Origin: Thermoanaerobaculia bacterium
Lineage (GTDB): Bacteria > Acidobacteriota > Thermoanaerobaculia > Multivoradales > JAHEKO01
Reading direction: 5' to 3'
Length of the DNA: 32,585 bases
NCBI GenBank assembly: GCA_945787575.1
Contig: CALZKB010000056.1
Span: 1-32,585, forward strand
The translations under genes were made by a program, and so were the position numbers. The notes beneath the pieces were generated by a model. That model searched no databases, was not told the DNA's origin, and saw only the letters and a program-made list of their open reading frames with translations. Positions 18,892 to 27,446 of this stretch are shown in pieces (position 1 is the stretch's first letter; each line of letters opens with the position of its first letter).

Positions 18892-20006
18892 GAAGCGGTC
18901 CCCTGCACGAGCACTTCTTCGCCGTCGGTCAGCCGGCGAACGCCGGCCGTGACGATCCGCTCCCCATCCTGCAGCCCGCTCGCAATCTCGAGCCCCTCAC
19001 CCGTCAGCTCGCCGACTTCGACACCGCGCCGCCGCGCCACGCCGCGCCCCTCGCCCGTCAACTCGAGGACGAAGACGAAACGCCCCTCGCGATCTTCCCC
19101 GACGGCCACCGCCGGTACGACGATCGCGCCCGCCTCCCCGGTACCGAACCGAAAAGAGACCTCCGCCGCCATCCCCGAGCGGATGCCGGGATCGGAATCG
19201 CTGAGCCGCGAGACCACCGGAAAGGTCGTCGCGGAACCGACGGCGGCCGCGCCCGCCTCGGTCACGGCACCGGTGAATCGCCGGTCGGGCAACGCGTCGA
19301 AGGTGACCTCGACAGCCTGCCCGAGCTCGACGTCGGCGATCAGAGCCTCCGGAAGCGCCACCTCCACTTCGATCTCGGCGCCCGCGGCAAGGAGAAAGAG
19401 CGACTTGCCTGCCTGAATGTTCTCGTTGACCTCGGCGGTGCTCGACGCGACGATCCCGGCGACTGGGGCACGCAGCTCGCAGTAGGAGAGTTGACGGCGG
19501 GCCTGCTCGAGACGCTTCTCGGCCGCCTGTACCTGAGCTTCGGCCGATTCCGCGTTGGCGCGTGCCCCGTCGAGCTCGCGACGGGACGCGTTGTTGTTCT
19601 CGTAGAGACCCCTCACCCGATCGTAGTCCGACTCGGCGTTGCGGCGCGCGGCTTCGGCCTGAGCCAATCCGGCGAGGGCCTCCTGAACCCGCAGCTCGTA
19701 GTCGGTGGGGTCGAGCCTGGCGAGGACCTGTCCGCGAGCGACTCGCTGGCCGACCACGACGGGCACTCGCTCGACGATGCCCGGCACTCGGAAGCTGAGG
19801 TCAGACTCGAGTCCGGCCTTGGCGACTCCGGCGAAGGTCCGCAGCCGGGAGTCGGCGGTGACGCGCACCTCCTCGTAGCGCACCGGCCGCAAGACAACCT
19901 GGGCCTCCGGTGGCTCGGCACAGCCGCCGACCCACGACACCGTCAATGACACCAGGATCGAGCGCACCGTAGCTTGCGAGCATTGGAACGAGCGTCGGTT
20001 CTTCAT
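18888..20006 (-). CDS. Periplasmic adaptor lipoprotein of RND efflux pump
   Basis: This encodes 372 residues (membrane fusion protein family). The N-terminus carries a lipobox-like VGGC (Cys29). The lipoyl domain is split: FRVPGIVERVPVVVGQRVARGQVLARLDP (72-100) and SYCELRAPVAGIVASS (174-189). They flank a long alpha-helical hairpin (103-172, heptad-rich, AEAARRNAESDYDRVRGLY and QVQAAEKRLEQARRQL). Beta-barrel and membrane-proximal domains follow. It bridges the RND pump and the TolC channel. It overlaps both neighbours by four bases, so tight operon coupling is likely. Confidence 0.93.
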   Translation of the reverse strand: MKNRRSFQCSQATVRSILVSLTVSWVGGCAEPPEAQVVLRPVRYEEVRVTADSRLRTFAGVAKAGLESDLSFRVPGIVERVPVVVGQRVARGQVLARLDPTDYELRVQEALAGLAQAEAARRNAESDYDRVRGLYENNNASRRELDGARANAESAEAQVQAAEKRLEQARRQLSYCELRAPVAGIVASSTAEVNENIQAGKSLFLLAAGAEIEVEVALPEALIADVELGQAVEVTFDALPDRRFTGAVTEAGAAAVGSATTFPVVSRLSDSDPGIRSGMAAEVSFRFGTGEAGAIVVPAVAVGEDREGRFVFVLELTGEGRGVARRRGVEVGELTGEGLEIASGLQDGERIVTAGVRRLTDGEEVLVQGTAS

Positions 20007-22381
20007 GGCTGGAGTCTCCCGCCCGCGCGAGGGCGGGCACTCTCTGACTGGAGGTAGGCTTCGAGGCGGGTGACGAACGCCTCCCGTTCTTCCTCGTCGT
20101 GGACGAGGTCGAGCGCGCTGGCCGAACGCCGCGCCTCCAGCAGATCGATCAGGCAGTCGTAGAGCGCGTTGGCCGCTAGCTCCTCGGCGTTGAGGCTCGC
20201 GGTCTGGGCGTCGAGCAGGTCGAGCAACGACGCCACTCCGCGAGCGTAGGCGTCCTCGACGAGCTCGAGATTGCGCCCCGCAGCCTCGGCGCCGCGATTC
20301 GACAGATCGATTCCGAGCCGCGAGGCGCGCGCCTGCTCGAGGGCCACCCGGATCGCCTGTTCGATCTTCTCTTCGGTCGACGACCTCAACAGCTGCAGCC
20401 GCTCGAGCTCGATCGCCGCCTGGGCGCGCTCGGCCGCCCGCGAGCCGCCGGAGAAGAGCGGCAGCGAGCCGGCCAGAGCGAAACTCCAGCTCGAGTCGTC
20501 GGCAGCCGTCGGCTGAGATCCGGCACCGCCCTTCGAGAGCAGCTCCTCGAGGGTTGCCTGGAGCGACACCGTCGGTGCCCAGAAAGCCCGGCGCGTCGAC
20601 AGCTCGAAGCGATACTGAGCCGCGATCGCCGCGTCGATCGCCGCCAGATCGGGCGAGCGCGACAACCCCTCGCGCACCACGAACTGAGCGAAGGTGCGGT
20701 ACCCCGCGGGAGTGCCGGCGTACTCGGCGAAGAGCTCCGCACCGGCCAGCAGGTCGCTCGCGTTCATGTCGATCTCCTCGGCGATGAACACGGACTCGAG
20801 ATCGTGATGAAGGAGGCGGTTGATGGCGATCTCTGCACTCCGCCGGTCGGCTACCGCATCGATCAACGCCTTGCGCGCGCTGGCGATCTCGCTTTCCCAG
20901 CGCAGCACCTCACCGGCAGCGGCGACGCCGATCTCGCGCCGGATCTGCGACACCTCGAGGTTCGAGCGGGTCTGCTCCACGTTGTTGCGCTGCACTCGTT
21001 CCAGGGTCTTGGCCCGCATCAAGTTCAGGTAGGTGGTCGCCGCCTCGAGCATGAGGTCGAGTCGCAAGCTCTCGTACTCGTGCTCCCGGCGCTCTTGGAG
21101 GCTGCGCTGAACGGCGATATTGGCGTTGGCGCCCTCTGAAAAGAGCAGCTGCGACAACGTCGACGACAGCGTCGAAGCGCGTTCCGGCTGATTGCCGAAC
21201 GCCGCCGTCGCGCGATCGTCGTCGATGGTCAGATAGGTAGACGAAAGCTCGAGCTGCGGCCGCAGGTTGGCGCGTGCCAACGCGACCTCCTCGGCGCTGG
21301 CCGTCACCGAACGGCGTTCGACGATCAGGTCGAGATTGAGCTCGAGCGCTTGCTTGACCACTGCGTCGAGGGTCAGCCTGTAAGCGCCCTCGAGATTCTC
21401 CGGATGCAAGACCTCGGCCTCGATCAGGGTCTCCCACCGCGGCGAGACATCGATCGCGCGGGCGGTCGCCATGTTGATGACCAGGCGGTCGTGAAGGGTG
21501 AACTCGACCGGGATCTCGCCGGCGTTCTCCCCCAGCAGGATCCGCTGGAGGTTGAGGGCGACCCGGCGCACCAGCTTGGGGAAAAACTCCGGGGAGCCGG
21601 CGGTGGCGAGCATCCCCTGCTCGACATCGGTGCCCCCGAGGCCCGAGAAGCTCGGCAGTCCCCTGGCGATGAAGCCGTCGATCAGCTTCCGGTACTCGGC
21701 CGCGGAGAACTGAAAGAGCGGCCAGGCATAGACCGCATCGATGTCCGGCGGCAGCGACGCGAGCAACTCGTCGGCCGACACTCCGGCGGCCACGTAGTCG
21801 AAGTCGATGCCGGTTCCCGCCAGCCCGATCCGGGTTCGCTCCTCGAGCTCCGGGATCGCTTCCAGCAGCGAAGCCTGGGTGAGGATTGCCACGTGGCGGA
21901 ACGGCACGATCTCGAGAAAGTTCTGAACCTCCTGAGCGAGGTTGTCGGGGAGCGCGACGTAGTTCAGATTGTGCACGCCGCTCGCCCCGTCGACGAGCGG
22001 CAGCCCCTGCAGTGCCGGGTCGAGGATCACCGGGGCGATCACCGGCTTGGCAAGATCACCGAAGCAGCAAGCCGTATGCGACGCGAGAATGCCCCAGGCG
22101 ATGACGAGATCGACTTCCGGATCGTCGAGCAGCCGCTCGACGTTGGCCCGGGCGGTGTCATGGCTCCAGTCACCGACGAGGTAATCGCTGTCCCCGAAGC
22201 GAACGTCGAACTCGCCCTCGGTGAGCGCAGTCACCTCGTCGATGGTGAGCTGGCGAACCGTCGAATTGAGCGCCCACGGGCCGTCGACGACTACGCCGAT
22301 CCGCACGGTAGGCAGCTCGGCCGCCGCCATGCTCGCAGCGACGACGGAAAGCAACCCCGCGATCACCACTCGTCTTTTCAT
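20003..22381 (-). CDS. ABC substrate-binding-like domain fused to TolC
   Basis: This encodes 792 residues, far longer than a TolC protein (about 430-490). After a signal peptide (1-21), residues 22-330 look like an ABC_sub_bind-type periplasmic binding domain: TVRIGVVVDGPWALN, then VDLVIAWGILASHTACCF, LAKPVIAPVILDPA, and HVAILTQASLLEAIPELEERTR, with a bilobed alpha/beta pattern. From about 335 the TolC/OEP family begins: LTLDAVVKQALELNLDLIVERRSV, ANLRPQLELSSTY, LFSEGANANIAVQR, and a repeated second half with RAFWAPTVSLQATLEELL and LPLFSGGSRAAERAQAAIELE. It is the first gene of the efflux operon, with ribosome site GGAGA five bases before the ATG. The combined architecture is unusual; no frameshift joins the parts. 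Confidence 0.88.
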   Translation of the reverse strand: MKRRVVIAGLLSVVAASMAAAELPTVRIGVVVDGPWALNSTVRQLTIDEVTALTEGEFDVRFGDSDYLVGDWSHDTARANVERLLDDPEVDLVIAWGILASHTACCFGDLAKPVIAPVILDPALQGLPLVDGASGVHNLNYVALPDNLAQEVQNFLEIVPFRHVAILTQASLLEAIPELEERTRIGLAGTGIDFDYVAAGVSADELLASLPPDIDAVYAWPLFQFSAAEYRKLIDGFIARGLPSFSGLGGTDVEQGMLATAGSPEFFPKLVRRVALNLQRILLGENAGEIPVEFTLHDRLVINMATARAIDVSPRWETLIEAEVLHPENLEGAYRLTLDAVVKQALELNLDLIVERRSVTASAEEVALARANLRPQLELSSTYLTIDDDRATAAFGNQPERASTLSSTLSQLLFSEGANANIAVQRSLQERREHEYESLRLDLMLEAATTYLNLMRAKTLERVQRNNVEQTRSNLEVSQIRREIGVAAAGEVLRWESEIASARKALIDAVADRRSAEIAINRLLHHDLESVFIAEEIDMNASDLLAGAELFAEYAGTPAGYRTFAQFVVREGLSRSPDLAAIDAAIAAQYRFELSTRRAFWAPTVSLQATLEELLSKGGAGSQPTAADDSSWSFALAGSLPLFSGGSRAAERAQAAIELERLQLLRSSTEEKIEQAIRVALEQARASRLGIDLSNRGAEAAGRNLELVEDAYARGVASLLDLLDAQTASLNAEELAANALYDCLIDLLEARRSASALDLVHDEEEREAFVTRLEAYLQSESARPRAGGRLQP

Positions 22382-22479
22382 CTTTCTCCGCCCCCGACCG
22401 GCACGATCAGCCGGAGCGCAACCCTCTCCATGGATTGGCCTCGCTCGAGTTGAATCCTACCGTCGAATACGGCAACCCA

Positions 22480-22500
22480 CCAGCCGCACCAAGCGGCTGG
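22480..22500. terminator. Hairpin between btuC and efflux operon
   Basis: CCAGCCG at 22480-22486 pairs perfectly with CGGCTGG at 22494-22500 across a seven-base loop, in the 167-base spacer downstream of btuC. No T-run follows on either strand, so it may be a weak or factor-assisted terminator, or a regulatory structure in the efflux operon leader. Confidence 0.35.
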
Positions 22501-22548
22501 CACGGCGATCGGGCCGGCATCATTACCACTCCACCGACTGATTGCGGG

Positions 22549-23526
22549 CTAGCGCCCGTGGCCGGAGAGCAGCAGCCATAAGAAGAACGGTCCGCCCAGC
22601 AGCGCGGTGACCACCCCGACGGGAAGCTCGGCGGGCGCCAGCACCCGGCGGCCGATGAGGTCGCACAGAGCCAGGAAGGCTCCACCTCCGAGGACGCAGG
22701 CGGGGAGCAGCACCAGGTGGTCGTGCCCGAGCAACCGGCGCAGCACGTGCGGCACGATGAGACCGACGAAGCCGATCGGCCCCACGACCGCGACGAGGGC
22801 GCCGACCATCGCCGAGGCCGCCGCCAGCACCAGCCACCGCACCCGCGAGAGATCGACCCCCCGACTCGCCGCCACCTCTTCGCCGGTCAGCAGCAGGTTC
22901 AGATCCCAGCGCAGAAGCACGAGGAGGAGGAGTCCGAGAGCGACCCACGGGGCGAGCCAGAGGACTTCGCGATAGCCGACGACCGCCAGGCCACCCATCA
23001 TCCAGCGCACCATCCGGAAGGTCTCCGTGAAGTCGGCCCGATATTGAAGGAAGAGGATCAGCGCCGAGCAGGAGAGAGACACCGCGATCCCCGAGAGCAG
23101 CAAGGTGGAGGTCGTGAACCGGCGGCGTGAGGCGAGGCCGAGGATCAGCAGCGATACCGCCCCCGCCCCGGCAAAGCTCGCCACCCCGACGACGGAGAAA
23201 CCGGCGAGCGTCGCCCCAGCGCCCAACTGGATGGCGATGACCGCACCGAGCGCTGCGCCCGAGGCGACGCCGAGGGTATAGGGCTCGGCGAGGGGATTGC
23301 GAAAGAGGGTCTGGAAAGCGAGGCCGGCGGCGGCGAGCGCCCCCCCTGCCAGCAGCGCCAGCAACACTCTCGGCACTCGGATGTGCCAGAAGATGACGTA
23401 GCCGGTCGTACCCGGCTCGAGCAGCTCCCGCCAGCCGAGGGTGTGCTCACCCACCGCCGGCGCCCCAGCGAGGACCGCCAGCCAGACGACGGCGATGAGG
23501 GCGACCCCTCGCCCGTCTGCACTCAA
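22549..23526 (-). CDS. btuC: Cobalamin ABC transporter permease (BtuC/FecCD)
   Basis: This encodes 325 residues of the FecCD/BtuC permease family, with about ten transmembrane helices. Seen directly: IRVPRVLLALLAGGALAAAGLAFQTLFRNPLAEPYTLGVASGAALGA (the family-defining block), LLSGIAVSLSCSALILFL, the EEVAASRGVDLSRVRW coupling loop, and GPIGFVGLIVPHVLRRLLGHDH. It imports B12 across the inner membrane with BtuD and BtuF. The start is a TTG at 23526 preceded by GAGGAG, overlapping the btuD stop (TTGA). It is the last gene of the riboswitch-controlled operon. Confidence 0.93.
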   Translation of the reverse strand: MSADGRGVALIAVVWLAVLAGAPAVGEHTLGWRELLEPGTTGYVIFWHIRVPRVLLALLAGGALAAAGLAFQTLFRNPLAEPYTLGVASGAALGAVIAIQLGAGATLAGFSVVGVASFAGAGAVSLLILGLASRRRFTTSTLLLSGIAVSLSCSALILFLQYRADFTETFRMVRWMMGGLAVVGYREVLWLAPWVALGLLLLVLLRWDLNLLLTGEEVAASRGVDLSRVRWLVLAAASAMVGALVAVVGPIGFVGLIVPHVLRRLLGHDHLVLLPACVLGGGAFLALCDLIGRRVLAPAELPVGVVTALLGGPFFLWLLLSGHGR

Positions 23527-24314
23527 GCGGACTCCTCGGAATCGAGCTCGAGCACCGGCAGCACCTCGCCGCCGTCGCGCCACACTCGGAAGGGGGCGTC
23601 GAACAGGTCGCCGAGCACCTCCGGAGTGAGTACTTGAGCAGGAGTCCCTTCCGCCACCAGCGCCCCCTCGCGCATCGCCACCAGCCGATCGCACAGCCGC
23701 GCCGCGAACCGCAGATCGTGCGTCGCCACCACCAGCGTGTGGCGGCCCTTGCGCCCGAGGGCGAGTAGCAGCTCGGCCACCCGGCGGCGGTTGCCGGCGT
23801 CGAGATGGGTCGTCGGCTCGTCGAGAAGCAGGATCGGACTGCGTTGGGCGAGGGCGGCGGCGACGTAAGCGGACTGACGCTCGCCACCCGACAGCTCGGT
23901 CAGCCGGCGCTTCAGAAGAGACTCGATCCCGACCTCGTGCGCCGCCTGGCGAACGGCCGCGAAGTCTCCGGCGGCGGGCGCCAGCTGCCGGGCCGAAAGG
24001 TAGGGGTAGCGGGCCGAGAGCATCAGTTGGTGAACGTCGAGCGGCACCTGCACGGGGCTGAGCTGCGGAACGTAGGCGACGCGACGCGCGCGGGCCTTGG
24101 ACGACCAACTGGCGAGCGGGCGACCATCGAGCAACACCTCTCCGGTGCTCGGGCCCTCGAGCCCGGCCAGCAACCGCAGCAGGCTGGTCTTGCCCGCTCC
24201 GTTGGGACCGAGCAGACCCAAGCACTCTCCCTCCCTGACCGTGAGGTCGACGCGGTCGACGATCCTTCGATCGCCAATCACCCAGCCCGCCTTCCGGGCC
24301 TCGAGCAGTTTCAT
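23523..24314 (-). CDS. btuD: Cobalamin ABC transporter ATPase
   Basis: This encodes 263 residues with a complete nucleotide-binding domain: Walker A GPNGAGKT (36-43), Q-loop Gln84, signature LSGGERQ (141-147), Walker B ILLLDEP (161-167) and switch His199. It belongs to the iron-siderophore/B12 importer ATPases. The assignment to cobalamin rests on the riboswitch and on btuB/btuF/btuC next to it. Its ATG overlaps the btuF stop by four bases (ATGA). Confidence 0.93.
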   Translation of the reverse strand: MKLLEARKAGWVIGDRRIVDRVDLTVREGECLGLLGPNGAGKTSLLRLLAGLEGPSTGEVLLDGRPLASWSSKARARRVAYVPQLSPVQVPLDVHQLMLSARYPYLSARQLAPAAGDFAAVRQAAHEVGIESLLKRRLTELSGGERQSAYVAAALAQRSPILLLDEPTTHLDAGNRRRVAELLLALGRKGRHTLVVATHDLRFAARLCDRLVAMREGALVAEGTPAQVLTPEVLGDLFDAPFRVWRDGGEVLPVLELDSEESA

Positions 24315-25198
24315 GACCGCCGCGAGATACAGCGCTCGAGAGCCCGCCGGAGCTCGATGAGTACCTCCGGTAGCCGCGGACCGGGGATCATCATCTTCTC
24401 GCCGGCGACGATCTCGATGCAGCGCGGGCTGGCGCTGGTGAGACCGGCGAGCTGTGACCAGTCCGCCGTCAACGCCGCCGCCCGGCTTTCCGGCACCTCG
24501 AGCGGCTGGATCTCGAGTACTGCATCGGGCCGGCGGGCGAGGATCTCCTCGATCCCGATCTGCGGATAACGGGTATCGACATCGCCGAACACGTTGCGAG
24601 CGCCGATCTTGCCCAGAAGCTGATGGTAGAAGGTGCCCGGTCCGGCGACGAGCAGATCGCCCAGCCGCTGGGGCTCGCGCCCGATGACCATCGCCACCCG
24701 AAGCGACTCGGCCAGCACCTCGGGTGCCAGATCTTGTCGCCATTGGCGCAGAAAAGCCTCGCCCCGCTCCACGACCCCGCAAGCCTCGGCGATCGTCTCG
24801 ATGGCAAGCTCGACGTCGCCCAGCGTTTCGCTCGGTACCGTCATCACTTCGATGCCGACGCTCTCGAGTCGCGCTCGCAGCGATTCCTCACTCGTCAAGA
24901 GAATCGCCAGATCGGGCCCGAGACCCACGATGCGCTCGAAGTCGGGATTGAACAGGCCGCCCAGCCTGGGCTTGCCGGCGAGCTCCGGTGGCCAATTGAC
25001 GTAGTCGCCGACTCCGACGATCTTGTCTCCGAGCTCGAGAGCGTGCAACACCTCTGCAACGCTCGGAGCCATGGTGATGATGCGCTCCGGGGTGTCGGCC
25101 GTAGCCGTTGCCGGCGTTGGCAACCCCGGATCGCCTCCGCGACAGCCGACCGCCAGGGTCGCCGCCAGCAAAAGCAGACTCGTCGGTCGTCGCAACAT
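24311..25198 (-). CDS. btuF: Cobalamin-binding lipoprotein
   Basis: This encodes 295 residues with a lipobox AVGC (Cys19), so it is a membrane-anchored periplasmic binding protein. The helical-backbone binding-protein fold is recognisable: PERIITMAPSVAEVLHALELGDKIVGVGDYVNWPPE, the PRLGGLFNPDFERIVGLGPDLAILL segment, and a second lobe with LLGKIGARNVFGDVDTRYPQIGIEEILARRPDAVLE. This matches BtuF, which passes B12 from the outer-membrane receptor to BtuCD. It is 19 bases downstream of btuB. Confidence 0.92.
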   Translation of the reverse strand: MLRRPTSLLLLAATLAVGCRGGDPGLPTPATATADTPERIITMAPSVAEVLHALELGDKIVGVGDYVNWPPELAGKPRLGGLFNPDFERIVGLGPDLAILLTSEESLRARLESVGIEVMTVPSETLGDVELAIETIAEACGVVERGEAFLRQWRQDLAPEVLAESLRVAMVIGREPQRLGDLLVAGPGTFYHQLLGKIGARNVFGDVDTRYPQIGIEEILARRPDAVLEIQPLEVPESRAAALTADWSQLAGLTSASPRCIEIVAGEKMMIPGPRLPEVLIELRRALERCISRRS

Positions 25199-25217
25199 CG
25201 CCTTCCCTCCGCTCCGA

Positions 25218-27038
25218 TCAGAAGCCGAGGCTCACGCCTCCGATCAGCTTGATTCCCGGCGCCGGAAAGCCTAGCGCTTCCGAGTAGGCCTCATCCGTCA
25301 GATTCTCCACTCTCGCATAGGGCGCCCATCGCGGCCACCCCCGGTAGCGAGCCGCCACGTCGAGGCGCTCGTAGCTGGCGTTGTCTCGACGGATGAACGC
25401 GATCGGGTCGATGTCGGCACGCTTCCCGGTATAGAGCACGGTGCCGCTGAGCACCCAGTCGCGCGGTCGCCAGCTGACGACCACCGACCCCCGCCAGCTT
25501 GGGCGCCGCAAGAGGGCCAACCCAGTGTCGAGATTCTCGGTATGGAGGTAGGTGGCGTTGGCCCTGAGCTCGGTGGTCGATCCGTGCACGGTCAGGCCGA
25601 CCTCGACCCCTTCGGTTCGGGCGCGGCCGATGTTGACGGTGAAGAACTCGAGAAGGTCGAAGTCGATCAGATCCTCGAGCTCGGTGTAAAAGGCGACCAC
25701 CGTCCCGTCGACCTTCGTGCCGCTGAAGACCCAACCGAGCTCCAGGCTCTCGCTGCGCTCCGGCTCGAGCGTAGGGTTGCCGGTGAGCGGGAAGAACAGC
25801 TCACCGATCGACGGCGCTCGGAACCCCTCCGCCACCGCGAGATGCAGCCGGTGCCGCCCGCTGACAGCGACACCAAGCCCGAGGCGGGGAGTCACGGCGC
25901 TGCCAAAGGCATCGTGGTCATCGGCGCGCAGTCCGAGGTCGAGCCGCCAGCGACCAGCGGTGAAGAACAGCTGGCTGAAGATCGCCTGGGTGGTCTGACG
26001 CTCGCCGTCGAGGCCGACGCCAAAAGTCGACGCGCTGTCGACTTCCTGCCTCTCGTACTCGCTTCCGGCGGCGATCCACAGCTCCTCGCCCAATCGGCGG
26101 GTGACGACCACCCGCGCCCGTTCGGACGTGGACCGGTCCTCGGATGCGGTGAAGCCGAAGGCGTCGTCCGGATCCTCGAAGGTGCTCTCGAGCGATACCT
26201 TGGACAGCTGGCCGGCGATCTTCCAATCGCCCCTCTCGACCGCGAACGGAATCGCGGCTTCCGACTCGGTCCAGCTGGTCCGCCGGTTCGGACTCCGCTG
26301 TCCGCCGGCAAAAGGAATGCCGAGCTCCGATTCGTTGGCTCTCACCGTCAGACCGACTTCGACTCCGCTGCCCACCGCCCAGCGAGCGCTAGCCATGGCG
26401 TCGTCACTGTCGTAGAAGTCGTTCTCCACCTCGCCGTCGCCGCGCCGGGAATGGGCAGCGAAGTCGAAGCCAAACCGCTCGCGCTCGACTCGTCCGACCA
26501 ACGCAGCCCGCCCATAACCGTTCTCGCCCGCCTCGATCGAGAGCGAATTGGCAACGGCGCCGGTCAGAACCTGGACCACGCCGCCGACCGCGTCGCTGCC
26601 GTAGAGCGCACTGAAAGGACCGCGAATGACCTCGACTCGCTCCACCCCGTCGGTCGGCAGCAGACCCCAGTCGAAGCCGCCGAAGAAAGGGTCGTTGAGC
26701 TCGAGGCCGTTCCACAGGACGAGAGTTTGGTCCGACTCGGTGCCCCGGGTGAAGAGTGAGGTGACCTTGCCTGCCGTACCCGACCGGACGATGTCGAGTC
26801 CGGGCACCGTGCGCAGCAGGTCGGCGATGCTCGTCGCCTGCCGAGCTTCGATCTCGTCCCGCTCGATGACCTGGGCCGAGACCGGCAGGAGATCGGCCGA
26901 CTCCTCGGTCAACGCGGCGGTCACGAGGACCGATTCCGTGATCGTGGGTTTGTCTTCTCTCTCGGCGTCCGCCTGGTCGGCGGCAAGAGCCGGCATCGCT
27001 CCCCCGAGGAGCGCCAGCCACAGCAAGCTTCGGCGCAT
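25218..27038 (-). CDS. btuB: TonB-dependent vitamin B12 receptor
   Basis: This encodes 606 residues, similar to E. coli BtuB (about 614). It has a signal peptide (1-20), a TonB-box-like ESVLVTAAL (35-43), and a plug domain with SIADLLRTVPGLDIV and the BtuB-like VERVEVIRGPFSALYGSDAVGGVVQVLTG (132-160). A 22-stranded barrel with alternating aromatic strands follows, and the protein ends in phenylalanine (GGVSLGF). The start is the ATG at 27038; the frame stays open upstream through the riboswitch, which is not coding. Expression is controlled by the cobalamin riboswitch. Confidence 0.95.
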   Translation of the reverse strand: MRRSLLWLALLGGAMPALAADQADAEREDKPTITESVLVTAALTEESADLLPVSAQVIERDEIEARQATSIADLLRTVPGLDIVRSGTAGKVTSLFTRGTESDQTLVLWNGLELNDPFFGGFDWGLLPTDGVERVEVIRGPFSALYGSDAVGGVVQVLTGAVANSLSIEAGENGYGRAALVGRVERERFGFDFAAHSRRGDGEVENDFYDSDDAMASARWAVGSGVEVGLTVRANESELGIPFAGGQRSPNRRTSWTESEAAIPFAVERGDWKIAGQLSKVSLESTFEDPDDAFGFTASEDRSTSERARVVVTRRLGEELWIAAGSEYERQEVDSASTFGVGLDGERQTTQAIFSQLFFTAGRWRLDLGLRADDHDAFGSAVTPRLGLGVAVSGRHRLHLAVAEGFRAPSIGELFFPLTGNPTLEPERSESLELGWVFSGTKVDGTVVAFYTELEDLIDFDLLEFFTVNIGRARTEGVEVGLTVHGSTTELRANATYLHTENLDTGLALLRRPSWRGSVVVSWRPRDWVLSGTVLYTGKRADIDPIAFIRRDNASYERLDVAARYRGWPRWAPYARVENLTDEAYSEALGFPAPGIKLIGGVSLGF

Positions 27039-27065
27039 TGTCCGCTCCGTCCGTGGATCGACGCC

Positions 27066-27080
27066 CCGCCTGCGAGGCGG
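27066..27080 (-). other. Hairpin in the btuB leader
   Basis: CCGCCT and AGGCGG pair perfectly around a three-base loop, 28-42 bases before the btuB ATG. It is GC-rich but has no U-run, so it is not a standard intrinsic terminator. It could be part of the riboswitch expression platform that changes ribosome access. Confidence 0.35.
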
Positions 27081-27177
27081 ATCGTGGACGGCATGATGGC
27101 GCGCCCGGACCCCGCACCCCGCGGGACTCCCCATCCGGAACCGGCTACTGGAGCGCCGGAGGCGGGCTGGGGCGTCG

Positions 27178-27361
27178 GACGTCGGGGTCGGTCTCCTGGC
27201 TTCCGGGTCTTCCTCTGCCGGGCCTTCCCACGCGGTGAACGGCGGTTGCCATCCAGCCGCGCAGTGGTGATCCCGGTTTCGTCGCCGGTTACAGTGGCGG
27301 GGGCCGCGCCGGTATTCCACCGGCTTCCCAGGCAGCACGCTAGCTGCCGTACCCCAACGTC
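27178..27361 (-). ncRNA. Cobalamin (B12) riboswitch
   Basis: Read on the minus strand, this leader contains the conserved cobalamin-aptamer core: GGGAAGCCGGTGGAAT with its pairing CCGGC, the CCGCCACTGTAAC segment, an ACCACTG element, a GGGAAGG motif, and the 3' AAGCCAGGAGACC box. The P1 stem can be paired by eye: 27352-27361 with 27178-27187, ten base pairs including one G-U, just outside those boxes. It sits 139 bases before btuB and would shut down the btuB-F-D-C operon when adenosylcobalamin is plentiful. Together with its leader it explains the gene-free stretch from 27039 to 27446. Confidence 0.95.
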
Positions 27362-27446
27362 GGGTTATCAAAGAAGGGCTGCCTTCGAGCTCAGGGCCTC
27401 CCTGTGTCCGCTCGCGCAGACTATCCGATTCAGCGGCTCCAGGGGA

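Noticed and set aside
15799-27361. Idea that the efflux pump is part of the B12 operon
   Set aside because: The genes share a strand, but a 167-base spacer with a hairpin separates btuC from the efflux operon, and the efflux genes have their own ribosome site. Read-through cannot be excluded but is not supported.
27039-27371. Upstream in-frame extension of btuB
   Set aside because: The extension runs through the cobalamin riboswitch, an RNA structure. The signal peptide begins at the ATG at 27038.
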